Source of the DNA: Marinifilum sp. D737
GTDB lineage: Bacteria; Bacteroidota; Bacteroidia; Bacteroidales; Marinifilaceae
Length of the DNA stretch: 64,000 nucleotides
Direction of reading: 5' to 3'
Assembly: GCF_026672275.1 (NCBI RefSeq)
Contig: NZ_JANQCD010000018.1
Span: forward strand, 1 to 64,000
Below, piece by piece: positions 14,095 through 21,469 of the stretch; within the stretch, counting starts at the first letter, position 1; each line of letters opens with the position of its first letter. The notes beneath the pieces were generated by a model. It ran no database searches. It had not been told where the DNA came from and saw only the letters and a program-made list of their open reading frames with translations. The position numbers and the translations under genes were made by a program.

Positions 14095-15689
14095 TTACTA
14101 ATAAAGAAACAAGAAATTTTAATCAAGAAATATCATACCGCCAAGCCGAATCAGGCGAACATTTCATAGAAGGATATGGAGCGGTATTTAACCAAAGAAG
14201 CCGTATAATCGTAGAAAACGGAAAGAAGTTTTATGAGGTAATTCGCCCATATGCTTTTGATAAAATTCTAGCAACAAACCCTAATGTTATAGCGTGTGTT
14301 GACCACGATAAAAATAAAATGTTAGGGCGTACTCGTAGTGGTACATTAGCCTTGGTTAAAGATGGCAAGGGCTTAAAGTACATGATTAATATCCCAAATA
14401 CAGCTTTAGGGAATGACATTGTTGAACAAATCAAACGAGGAGATTATTTTGAATCTTCTTTTGCATTTGGAACTTTTAAAGCTGACGTAAAATGGGGACG
14501 TGCTGAGGATGGTATTGCTATTCGCTATGTTGAGAATATCTCAGCTTTAATGGACGTATCCATTGTAAGAAATGGCGCTTACGCTAATACGGATATTGCC
14601 CTAAGACAATTAGCAGAATTTGAAGGCTCAAAAACTACTACAAGCAACCGTGACGAAAGAATGGTTGATTTAATTGCTACCAATCCTAAACCGACCGAAG
14701 AAATCGAACTTCCAAACTACAATATTTGTAAGGCTATTCGTGAACTTGGTTTTGGTGGTAGAGATAGTTTGACTGGTACTGAACTTGCCACCCAACAGGA
14801 AGCCTTGAAACTTGGGCTTAGAACAACAGGTTTATTAATTCCTCCAAGCGTTATTAATTATCGTGAGGGCATTAATTCAACTACCGGATTAAAACTAATT
14901 CATGAAAATACGGCTTCGGACTTGGATATTATCGTACCTCGCCCAATTTATAAGCAATTAGGTTGTCGTATTATGGACAACCTTAGGGGTAAGTTAGGTT
15001 TGTTACACAAGGAACACACTAAAGCGGTTTGGTATGAGAATGAAGAAGAACCAATTATTACAAATGACCATTTAGTTGATAAACCATTAAAAGCGATTAC
15101 CGAACCTACAAGAATTGGGATAACCGACATATTCCCAAAAGAGCTATTAATGAATATCAATCCTGAGGTTTTTAATTCAATTATTAGTGACATGGTGGCA
15201 GGTATTGATACTACCATAACCAAAACTGTTTTGGACACAATTAAACAACACCCAGACATTTTAAATTATAATAGTGGTAATACGCCCCAAGCATTAACGG
15301 GAATGTTGTTAACAATGTTGGAAGCACAAATTGAGCCTAATGGTATATTTGTAATGAATCGTGATGTATTTGCCAAAGGGAAAGTGACCAATAACGGTAC
15401 AAGAACTCAGCAAATATTAACAGGTCATTTTTCAAGAGGTAAAACCTTTGATGATTACCCAGCTATTGGAACTTCTCTAATGGGTGGAACCAAAACAGAT
15501 TCAAGCTTAATCTATGGTGACTTTTACCGTGCCATTGTTGGTTTGTGGAGAGGAGTTGAAATCCTCATCGACCCATATACTTATCAAAGACACGGATTGG
15601 TTGAAATTACCGTTAACCGCCTTTGTGATATAGTAATTCGTAACCCAAAGGCATTTGTGAAATGTACCAAAATTGATTCTACTCTGTAA
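14091..15689 (+). CDS. Prohead protease-major capsid protein fusion
   Basis: The 532-residue protein joins two phage functions. Residues about 10-190 match S78/U35 prohead proteases: EGYGAVFN, EVIRPYAFDKIL, CVDHDKNKMLGR with candidate catalytic His72, and GDYFESSFAFG with candidate Ser122 or Ser123, then LMDVSIVRNGAYANT. Residues about 215-532 match an HK97-fold coat protein, ending SLIYGDFYRAIVGLWRGVEI and ITVNRLCDIVIRNPKAF. The usual gene for a separate protease is absent. The protease would mature capsids by cutting itself and capsid delta regions. Together with the gene at 12043 the element has two coat domains. It is 4-bp coupled to the upstream gene and followed by a terminator. Confidence 0.8.
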   Translation: MITNKETRNFNQEISYRQAESGEHFIEGYGAVFNQRSRIIVENGKKFYEVIRPYAFDKILATNPNVIACVDHDKNKMLGRTRSGTLALVKDGKGLKYMINIPNTALGNDIVEQIKRGDYFESSFAFGTFKADVKWGRAEDGIAIRYVENISALMDVSIVRNGAYANTDIALRQLAEFEGSKTTTSNRDERMVDLIATNPKPTEEIELPNYNICKAIRELGFGGRDSLTGTELATQQEALKLGLRTTGLLIPPSVINYREGINSTTGLKLIHENTASDLDIIVPRPIYKQLGCRIMDNLRGKLGLLHKEHTKAVWYENEEEPIITNDHLVDKPLKAITEPTRIGITDIFPKELLMNINPEVFNSIISDMVAGIDTTITKTVLDTIKQHPDILNYNSGNTPQALTGMLLTMLEAQIEPNGIFVMNRDVFAKGKVTNNGTRTQQILTGHFSRGKTFDDYPAIGTSLMGGTKTDSSLIYGDFYRAIVGLWRGVEILIDPYTYQRHGLVEITVNRLCDIVIRNPKAFVKCTKIDSTL

Positions 15690-15692
15690 TAA

Positions 15693-15721
15693 AAAAGGGG
15701 CGTAAAAGCCCCTTATTTTTT
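15693..15721. terminator. Bidirectional terminator of the structural operon
   Basis: AAGGGGC (15695-15701) and GCCCCTT (15708-15714) with loop GTAAAA are flanked by A and T runs on both sides. It serves both the protease-capsid gene (plus) and the convergent 137-aa gene (minus). Confidence 0.85.
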
Positions 15722-15736
15722 CTGATACTCTTGAAA

Positions 15737-16150
15737 TTACTTCTTCTCAATTTTTACTAGCCTATCAGCCCTTAAATCCCCATAAAATTTGTGCCTAATA
15801 TTTGTAGATTTCCCAATAGCATATTGATGACCATTTGGTGAAATGAATAAATTCTTGATTACGCAAGCCCCATACTTCGGGTGCTTAAATTCATCACCAA
15901 TTTTAAAACCGTTATAGGTCTCTTTAATTCTGATACGCTTTTTAGTGTCATTACCTACGTAGGATGGAGCAACGGTAGTTACTTTTTGTTTTTCCTGTTT
16001 GGTTTCAGCCGTAGCGTTGTCCTGCTTGTCCTTAGTAGTTTTACTTGTAGGTTTGGTAGGGGTTGTTTGTTTTACTGTCTCCTTGGACTGCTTTTCTGTT
16101 TCGTTTACTACTTTCCCCATTTCGATAACTTTGTTTGTACGTTTATTCAT
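15737..16150 (-). CDS. Lys/Thr-rich element protein with C-terminal SH3-like domain
   Basis: The 137-residue protein has a disordered N-terminal half rich in Lys, Thr, Gln and Glu (ETVKQTTPTKPTSKTTKDKQ). A compact C-terminal β-domain follows (YNGFKIGDEFKHPKYGACVI, then NGHQYAIGKSTNIRHKF), reminiscent of SH3-like or KOW-type barrels that bind nucleic acid or peptides. It is transcribed toward the structural operon and lies upstream of nothing else, with 229 bp separating it from the recombinase. Function is unknown; a DNA-binding accessory or head-completion role is possible. Confidence 0.5.
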   Translation of the reverse strand: MNKRTNKVIEMGKVVNETEKQSKETVKQTTPTKPTSKTTKDKQDNATAETKQEKQKVTTVAPSYVGNDTKKRIRIKETYNGFKIGDEFKHPKYGACVIKNLFISPNGHQYAIGKSTNIRHKFYGDLRADRLVKIEKK

Positions 16151-16379
16151 GATACTAGCGATTTATGTTTGATTAACTATACCGCTAAATACGTTCAAAC
16201 GTGCAAGACCACAAAGGAATAGACAATCATTTCTCCTTGACAGTCAACCCCATTACTCCCACCTCATCAGTAAATAAAAATGAAATGGGTGTAAAAAATT
16301 TCTTCCTACTCCCATCTTCTGATTTATATGATTTTAGTTGTTACTCTTGAACACTTAAAGTCCAAAATACTGGACATAT

Positions 16380-18116
16380 TTACTTTGCCCCTTTACCGTT
16401 AGGCTTTTCAATGTTCTGCATTTCCTTCTTAACAATCTTAATTTCCTGAGTAAGTTCCTTTTCTTCAAAATTTGGATTTATATAATCTTTACATCCTCCC
16501 CAAGTAGAAATAAAATAATCATACTTTTTTCCATTTATTAATTCGATGGTAACTTTTGTAGGATACCCCTTTCCTTCAAAGGCTGGCAAAGAAGAAAAAT
16601 CAGTATTGGGATTATCAATGTATACTCTATTGACTGCACTCTTAATTTGAACTTTTAAAATAGATGCAATGCTGCTGTAATGGTTTAGGCTAGAATAGTC
16701 TTCAACTCCATCAGTTAAAATCACATGCTCTTCTCCTTTCTCATCCTTTTCAAATCGGTATGAATTTTTAATATTTTCTATTTGGGTTTCAATTGAAACT
16801 TTCTCATTTGTCCAATAGTCAACTTTATTAACGGCAGCAACCATCTGATTACTTAACTTTCTTTGAAATTGATCCAAATTATTTACTGATATTTTACCCT
16901 TAGTTGCTAACCATTCCAATCTGTCTAAATCTTCATCTAATTCTTCAATTCTATCCGTAGCTTTCTCAAATTCTAGAGATGCCTTTTCAAACTTAATTTC
17001 TAACTTTTTCAAAAATCCTTCACCCATGTTAACAGGTCCAATTTCATTCATAGCATGATACATCAGGCTATTAAGATTATCTATGTCTACATTCCTTGTC
17101 TCACATGCCTTCCCCGATGAGATTTTCTGTTTAGATCTCCCCAAACAAATATAGGCGTTACTTCTTCCTGGGTTTCGATGTAAAAATAAAGCCTTTCCAC
17201 ACTTTGAACATTTTACTATTCCTTGCAGAATATTAACATTTTTACTAGAATTATCTTTCCTGTTTGTATTTTCGATAATCTTCTTCTGAACCCTTTCCCA
17301 CCGCTCTTTTGAAATATACGGAATGCAATCAGAAGGTAGTGGTAATAACTCACCTTTAATACTCTTGTCAATTCCTATTCTCTTACCATCCTTATCTTTC
17401 AAATGCACAAAATGTCGATACCTTCTTTCACCATAGTAGATTGGATTTTTCAGTATATGCAAAACACTCGTTCCTACCCATTTATTTTTTATTCTCTTTT
17501 TTGGATCTAATTTGTTTAAGACATCAGCAATTAATTCAACTCCCATATCTGTGTCAAGATACAATTGGAATATTTTTAAAACCAACTCTCCCTCTTGGTC
17601 ATTTCTTTCTAATCTTTTATCCACATTCTTAAAACCAAAAGGTGGTTTAGCCTTTGTACCCCCTTCACGTATATGTCTATCAAGTCCTGATTTACTTCTC
17701 TCAACTATGGTCTCTCTTTCAATTTGGGCAAAACCAGAAAGAACACTTAAAATGATCATGGTTACAGGTTTTAAATCACCATTTTCATCCAATGAATTTA
17801 AGTCATCCTTATTTATATAAATATTGATTCCTTTTTCAGCAAATTGATTGACGGTCTTGATAACATCAGCCATTTTTCGACCGAGTCTACTAAGCTCCCA
17901 AATTAATACGTGCTTTATATCATTCTTCCCTATAAATTCTGTCATTTCATTAAATCCCGCACGATCTTCACCTTTTACCTTACCACTAATTTTATCTTCA
18001 AACTCCTGTAACACCCTGTATCCTTTATAATTTGCATATTTCTTTAATGCTACAATCTGGTGGGCTGAATCTTGTTCTAACGTACTTACTCGTGTATATA
18101 TAACGGCATTTTCCAT
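16380..18116 (-). CDS. Large serine recombinase (integrase of the element)
   Basis: The 578-residue protein has the three-part layout of large serine integrases. The N-terminal resolvase domain has VIYTRVSTLEQ with catalytic Ser11, and IWELSRLGRKMAD. A recombinase domain follows around residues 165-280 (PFGFK, WVGTSVLHILKNPIYYGERR). Next come a zinc ribbon (CSKCGKALFLHR ... CLGRSKQ ... KACETR) and a long coiled coil around 370-460. It would catalyse integration between short attP and attB sites and, with a partner, excision. It starts 44 bp from the right junction and only 19 bp after the stop of truncated comM, on the same strand. Confidence 0.92.
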   Translation of the reverse strand: MENAVIYTRVSTLEQDSAHQIVALKKYANYKGYRVLQEFEDKISGKVKGEDRAGFNEMTEFIGKNDIKHVLIWELSRLGRKMADVIKTVNQFAEKGINIYINKDDLNSLDENGDLKPVTMIILSVLSGFAQIERETIVERSKSGLDRHIREGGTKAKPPFGFKNVDKRLERNDQEGELVLKIFQLYLDTDMGVELIADVLNKLDPKKRIKNKWVGTSVLHILKNPIYYGERRYRHFVHLKDKDGKRIGIDKSIKGELLPLPSDCIPYISKERWERVQKKIIENTNRKDNSSKNVNILQGIVKCSKCGKALFLHRNPGRSNAYICLGRSKQKISSGKACETRNVDIDNLNSLMYHAMNEIGPVNMGEGFLKKLEIKFEKASLEFEKATDRIEELDEDLDRLEWLATKGKISVNNLDQFQRKLSNQMVAAVNKVDYWTNEKVSIETQIENIKNSYRFEKDEKGEEHVILTDGVEDYSSLNHYSSIASILKVQIKSAVNRVYIDNPNTDFSSLPAFEGKGYPTKVTIELINGKKYDYFISTWGGCKDYINPNFEEKELTQEIKIVKKEMQNIEKPNGKGAK

Positions 18117-18135
18117 AGTAAAGAATATTTAATTA

Positions 18136-19002
18136 TTATGCCCCTAAGTTAGTATAAATTACTTCGGAAATTGTATGATGTGGAGAACGAAAGGGACGCT
18201 GCGTCATTAATGAACTGTCCTTCTCCAAAGTTCCTGCTACGGAATGTATCTTGGTTGTTTCCAAAGCTTCCTGCAAACTAAGCGGTGGCAGAATGCCTGG
18301 AATTCGTTTGGCCAACATGGTTTTTCCTGCTCCCGGCGGGCCAATCATGATGATGTTGTGACCTCCGGCTGCAGCAATCTCCAATGCTCTTTTCACATTT
18401 TCCTGGCCTTTTACATCGGCAAAATCATGAGGAAATTTATTCAGATGAGCATAAAACTCTGCTCTTGTATCGACCTTGGTGGGTTGAATTTCTGTATCTC
18501 CTTTCAAAAATCCAATTACCTCACTGATGTTATCGGCCCCATATATTTTTAACTTGTTCACAACGGCTGCTTCACGCGCATTTGCTTTGGGAAGAATCAA
18601 ACCTTCGAATCCTTCCTCCCTGGCTTGAATTGCCATAGGCAGCACTCCCTTTATGGGCACTAAACTGCCATCAAGCGACAATTCGCCCATAATCACAAAC
18701 TTCTCCGGTTTTTCGCAAGAGATTTGTTCCGTTGCAGTTAAAATTCCAATGGCAAGCGGTAAATCGTAAGCCGATCCTTCTTTTCGAATATCAGCAGGAG
18801 CCATATTAATAATGATCTTTTTCCCTGGAATTTTGTAACCTACTTCGCGCAAAGCAGAATCGATTCGTTGCTGACTTTCCTTCACAGCATTATCGGGCAA
18901 TCCAACAAGGGAAAAGCGTACGCCAGGAAAAACATTTACTTCAATGGTAATTGTAGTGGCATGAATGCCGTATACGGCACTTCCATAAGTCTTAACAAGC
19001 AT
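18136..19002 (-). pseudogene. comM: comM/yifB 5' fragment (split by the mobile element)
   Basis: This is the N-terminal half of a YifB/ComM-type Mg-chelatase-like ATPase. It begins [20 protein letters not shown], has the ChlI-like domain ([15 protein letters not shown]) and Walker [17 protein letters not shown], and reaches SPHHTISEV at the junction. Seven element-encoded residues (IYTNLGA) then lead to a stop. Walker B is on the other fragment at 4633-5336, so the ATPase cannot work while the element is integrated. The intact protein would be about 510 residues. The host promoter remains on this side and points into the recombinase gene. Confidence 0.92.
18160..18167. other. Right attachment core (comM/element junction)
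   Basis: TACTTCGG marks the breakpoint of comM on the recombinase side and matches TACATCGG at 5329-5336 in 7 of 8 bases. Homology to ComM ends exactly here. Confidence 0.65.
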
Positions 19003-19410
19003 ATTTTGATATTCTTATATAGATAGAATGATTCTATGAATATAACAATAATCTGCAATCAATCAAAACATAATTCAAATTACAAAACTACAAATGGAAT
19101 TGAAAATGAATATTTTCGCAACTTCACCGTCGTGTCTGTTAGTATTTCTGGAGTTAATTTATCTAGCTAAAACGGTGTGTTAGACAGTTTGATCAAACAT
19201 ATCAAAATTTTCATGATGAAATGCCAATCACCAACAAAAATGAAAGTTTTCGTGAAGGTGGAATTAGAACTATACGTCGGTACATCATTGTATTGCCCAT
19301 TGAATTTTACAACTTTTCTGCCTTTCCACTATTCAAACTCTTCAAGACTTTCAGAAAAAAAGCTGCAACAGAAATCTGCTACAGCTTCAAATATTTTTTT
19401 GAATTTACCC
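19003..19410. other. Intergenic region between comM and gmhA
   Basis: This stretch presumably contains the comM promoter close to 19010-19060 and the gmhA terminator near 19354-19387. ORFs drawn across it overlap gmhA or lack any family pattern. I see nothing else. Confidence 0.5.
19354..19387 (-). terminator. Terminator of gmhA
   Basis: AAGCTGCAACAG (19360-19371) and CTGCTACAGCTT (19376-19387) pair with two mismatches around a 4-base loop, and the minus strand continues with a run of T. Confidence 0.55.
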
Positions 19411-19986
19411 TTATTTCATCTTCGCTTCAATGTACTGAATCAAGCAGTGAATTACTTTGATGTGAATTTCTTGTACTCTATCAGAATAAGCTTTCCAAGG
19501 CACTCTAATTTCAACATCACACATTTCAGCCATTTTCCCACCTGTTTTACCTGTCAAACCAACAACAGTCATTCCTTTTTCCTTAGCAGATTTAATAGCA
19601 TTTATCACGTTAGCCGAATTTCCTGAAGTACTGATTCCCAAAAAAACATCCCCTTGCTGTCCCATGGCTTCAACATATCTGGAAAAAATGTAATCGAATC
19701 CATAATCATTAGCAACACAGGTAATATGGCTAGGATCTGAAATGGCAACAGCTGCCATTCCTGTGCGATCATCGCGAAAGCGACCTGTTAATTCTTCAGC
19801 AAAATGCATGGCATCGCACATTGATCCACCATTGCCACAAGAAATTATTTTGCCTCCTTTTTGAATGGTTTCAGCCATGGCTTCACCTGCTTTTTCAATG
19901 GCTTTAAAGTTCTCTTCGTCGGCCAAGAACTCATTTAAAACAGCTTGAGCATCAAGAAAACTTTGTTTTATATCGTTTATGATCAT
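19411..19986 (-). CDS. gmhA: Phosphoheptose isomerase (sedoheptulose 7-phosphate isomerase)
   Basis: This SIS-fold enzyme converts sedoheptulose 7-phosphate to D-glycero-D-manno-heptose 7-phosphate, the first step toward LPS core heptose. The 191 residues run in register with E. coli Gmh[48 protein letters not shown] and [18 protein letters not shown]. The catalytic Glu in EELTGR and the phosphate loop STSGNS are present. Length is normal and the start is unambiguous. A TATTTTTG box on the minus strand at 20010-20003 could be its -7 element. Confidence 0.95.
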   Translation of the reverse strand: MIINDIKQSFLDAQAVLNEFLADEENFKAIEKAGEAMAETIQKGGKIISCGNGGSMCDAMHFAEELTGRFRDDRTGMAAVAISDPSHITCVANDYGFDYIFSRYVEAMGQQGDVFLGISTSGNSANVINAIKSAKEKGMTVVGLTGKTGGKMAEMCDVEIRVPWKAYSDRVQEIHIKVIHCLIQYIEAKMK

Positions 19987-20108
19987 GTTTTTTAATTTTT
20001 ACCAAAAATACGAAACGAAGCGAGTAATTAAGAATAATGACTTATAAATTAAAAATGGACTTTTCAAGTTTTATTTCTAAGTTTACTCATAAATCCAAAG
20101 TTTAATAC

Positions 20109-20912
20109 ATGCTACCAATAAAACAGAGACTTTACGAAGTAATTTTTGAGGCCGATACCAGAATAGGAAAGTTTTTCGATCTTGCCTTACTCATTGTTAT
20201 TCTGCTTAGTATTCTGTTTGTAATGTTGGAAAGTGTTCCTTCCATCGAAAACAAGTATCATGATTTTTTAAAAATCGCAGAATGGATTATTACGATAATA
20301 TTTAGTTTGGAGTACATTCTCAGAATTTGGATTGTAAGACACCCTCGAAAATATATTTTTAGTTTTTATGGAGTTATTGACCTACTGTCGGTACTACCAA
20401 GTTATTTGGCACTGTTTTTTGCCGGCACACAAGGCTTAATGGTAATTCGTGCGCTTCGACTGCTTAGGATTTTCAGAATTTTAAAGCTAAATCGATATTT
20501 AAAAGAAAGTGCAGTCATCATCCGAGCCTTAAGAGAAAGTCGCTATAAAATATCCGTTTTCTTATTTGGTGTATTAACACTGGTCATTATCATTGGTACG
20601 GTAATGTATTTGGTAGAGGGAGCCGAACATGGTTTTACCAGCATCCCACGTAGTATTTATTGGGCCGTAGTTACTCTAACCACGGTTGGCTACGGTGATA
20701 TCTCACCTGTTACCTCGCTGGGTCAGTTTTTAGCCAGTATGGTAATGATTATTGGTTACGCAATTATTGCTGTTCCCACTGGGATTGTAACAGCCGAACT
20801 TACCAAGCACAATACCAAAGAAACCTCAACCCAGGTTTGCCCCGAATGTTTGTCGGAAGGACATAATCATGATGCAAAATACTGCAGCGAGTGCGGAGCG
20901 AAACTGAACTAA
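20109..20912 (+). CDS. Voltage-gated potassium channel with C-terminal zinc ribbon
   Basis: The 267-residue inner-membrane protein has a voltage-sensor-like S1-S4 region (S4-like VIRALRLLRIFRILKLNRYL near residue 115) and a pore helix with selectivity filter TTVGYGD at about 192-198. S6 ends in PTGIVTAEL. The last 25 residues form a short zinc ribbon with paired CPEC and CSEC motifs (about 244-262), a fusion that could sense metal or redox state. It would pass K+ and help set membrane potential. It stands alone between gmhA and the mutL operon. Confidence 0.9.
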   Translation: MLPIKQRLYEVIFEADTRIGKFFDLALLIVILLSILFVMLESVPSIENKYHDFLKIAEWIITIIFSLEYILRIWIVRHPRKYIFSFYGVIDLLSVLPSYLALFFAGTQGLMVIRALRLLRIFRILKLNRYLKESAVIIRALRESRYKISVFLFGVLTLVIIIGTVMYLVEGAEHGFTSIPRSIYWAVVTLTTVGYGDISPVTSLGQFLASMVMIIGYAIIAVPTGIVTAELTKHNTKETSTQVCPECLSEGHNHDAKYCSECGAKLN

Positions 20913-20986
20913 TTCAGAACCGATTTTTTACATTTTTTAACCTATCGATCCTTGTGAATTATCGAAGCAAATTCAGATTTTATAGG

Positions 20987-20994
20987 TATATTTG
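20987..20994 (+). promoter_or_regulatory. Possible -7 box upstream of the mutL operon
   Basis: TATATTTG matches TAnnTTTG about 105 bp upstream of the first gene. No TTG at standard spacing was found. Confidence 0.3.
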
Positions 20995-21097
20995 TAGGTC
21001 TCTTTAAACAACAATGAATAATGGAAATTATTTTGTTGAAAGAAGAATAACAATCACCTATACCACTTATTAACAACAAGGTATAAAACAACTTATT

Positions 21098-21448
21098 ATG
21101 GGATTTACTAGCGGTTTCTTTAAAAAACCTCAACATAAGAGATTTAATTTGCAGCCTCGTTATTGGGATCCTGCCAAGGAAGAAAGAGAAGAGCGTGAAC
21201 GAAGAGTTAAATCAGAACTTGGAATTAAGGATGAAAATGGACAGTACATTCCCAATATAAAGGGGAGAATGAAAAGTGAACTGCGCCATAAATATTCTGA
21301 TGCAAGAGGTACCAGACAAAAATCAAATGTTCGATTAATTATCATCTTTGTGATTCTTGCCGTTGCAGCCTATGTATATGTTTTTGGTTGGGATGAGTTG
21401 ATAGAAAAGATTATTGGTGGTATGGAGAGTTTAAAATCTAATCGCTAA
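21098..21448 (+). CDS. Small membrane-anchored protein upstream of mutL
   Basis: The 116-residue protein has a basic, charged N-terminal 75 residues (RYWDPAKEEREERERRV, RMKSELRHKYSDARG). One membrane helix near residues 80-97 (LIIIFVILAVAAYVYVF) and a short tail follow. I know no function. Proteins of this shape commonly lie next to mutL in Bacteroidota. The gap to mutL is 21 bp, so the two are probably one operon. Cytosolic N-terminus is expected from the positive charges. Confidence 0.7.
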   Translation: MGFTSGFFKKPQHKRFNLQPRYWDPAKEEREERERRVKSELGIKDENGQYIPNIKGRMKSELRHKYSDARGTRQKSNVRLIIIFVILAVAAYVYVFGWDELIEKIIGGMESLKSNR

Positions 21449-21469
21449 CATCAAATTTCAAACTTATAT

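Larger units (their letters stand above)
5334..18163. mobile_element. Integrated capsid-encoding phage-satellite-like element in comM
   Basis: About 12.83 kb separates the two halves of comM. Contents in order are an unknown gene, a DnaC-like ATPase, a replisome organiser, iterons, minus-strand cargo, a structural operon (RHH regulator, HK97-like capsid protein, small unknowns, prohead protease-capsid fusion), a Lys/Thr-rich protein and a large serine recombinase beside the right junction. No terminase, portal, tail, holin or endolysin could be recognised, so autonomous phage growth is unlikely. I infer a satellite that makes or modifies capsids and borrows packaging and tails. A decayed prophage is the alternative, but the genes are intact and tightly arranged. 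Confidence 0.8.

Noticed and set aside
19177-19626. 149-aa plus-strand ORF overlapping gmhA
   Set aside because: It is mostly antisense to gmhA and lacks domain or signal features.
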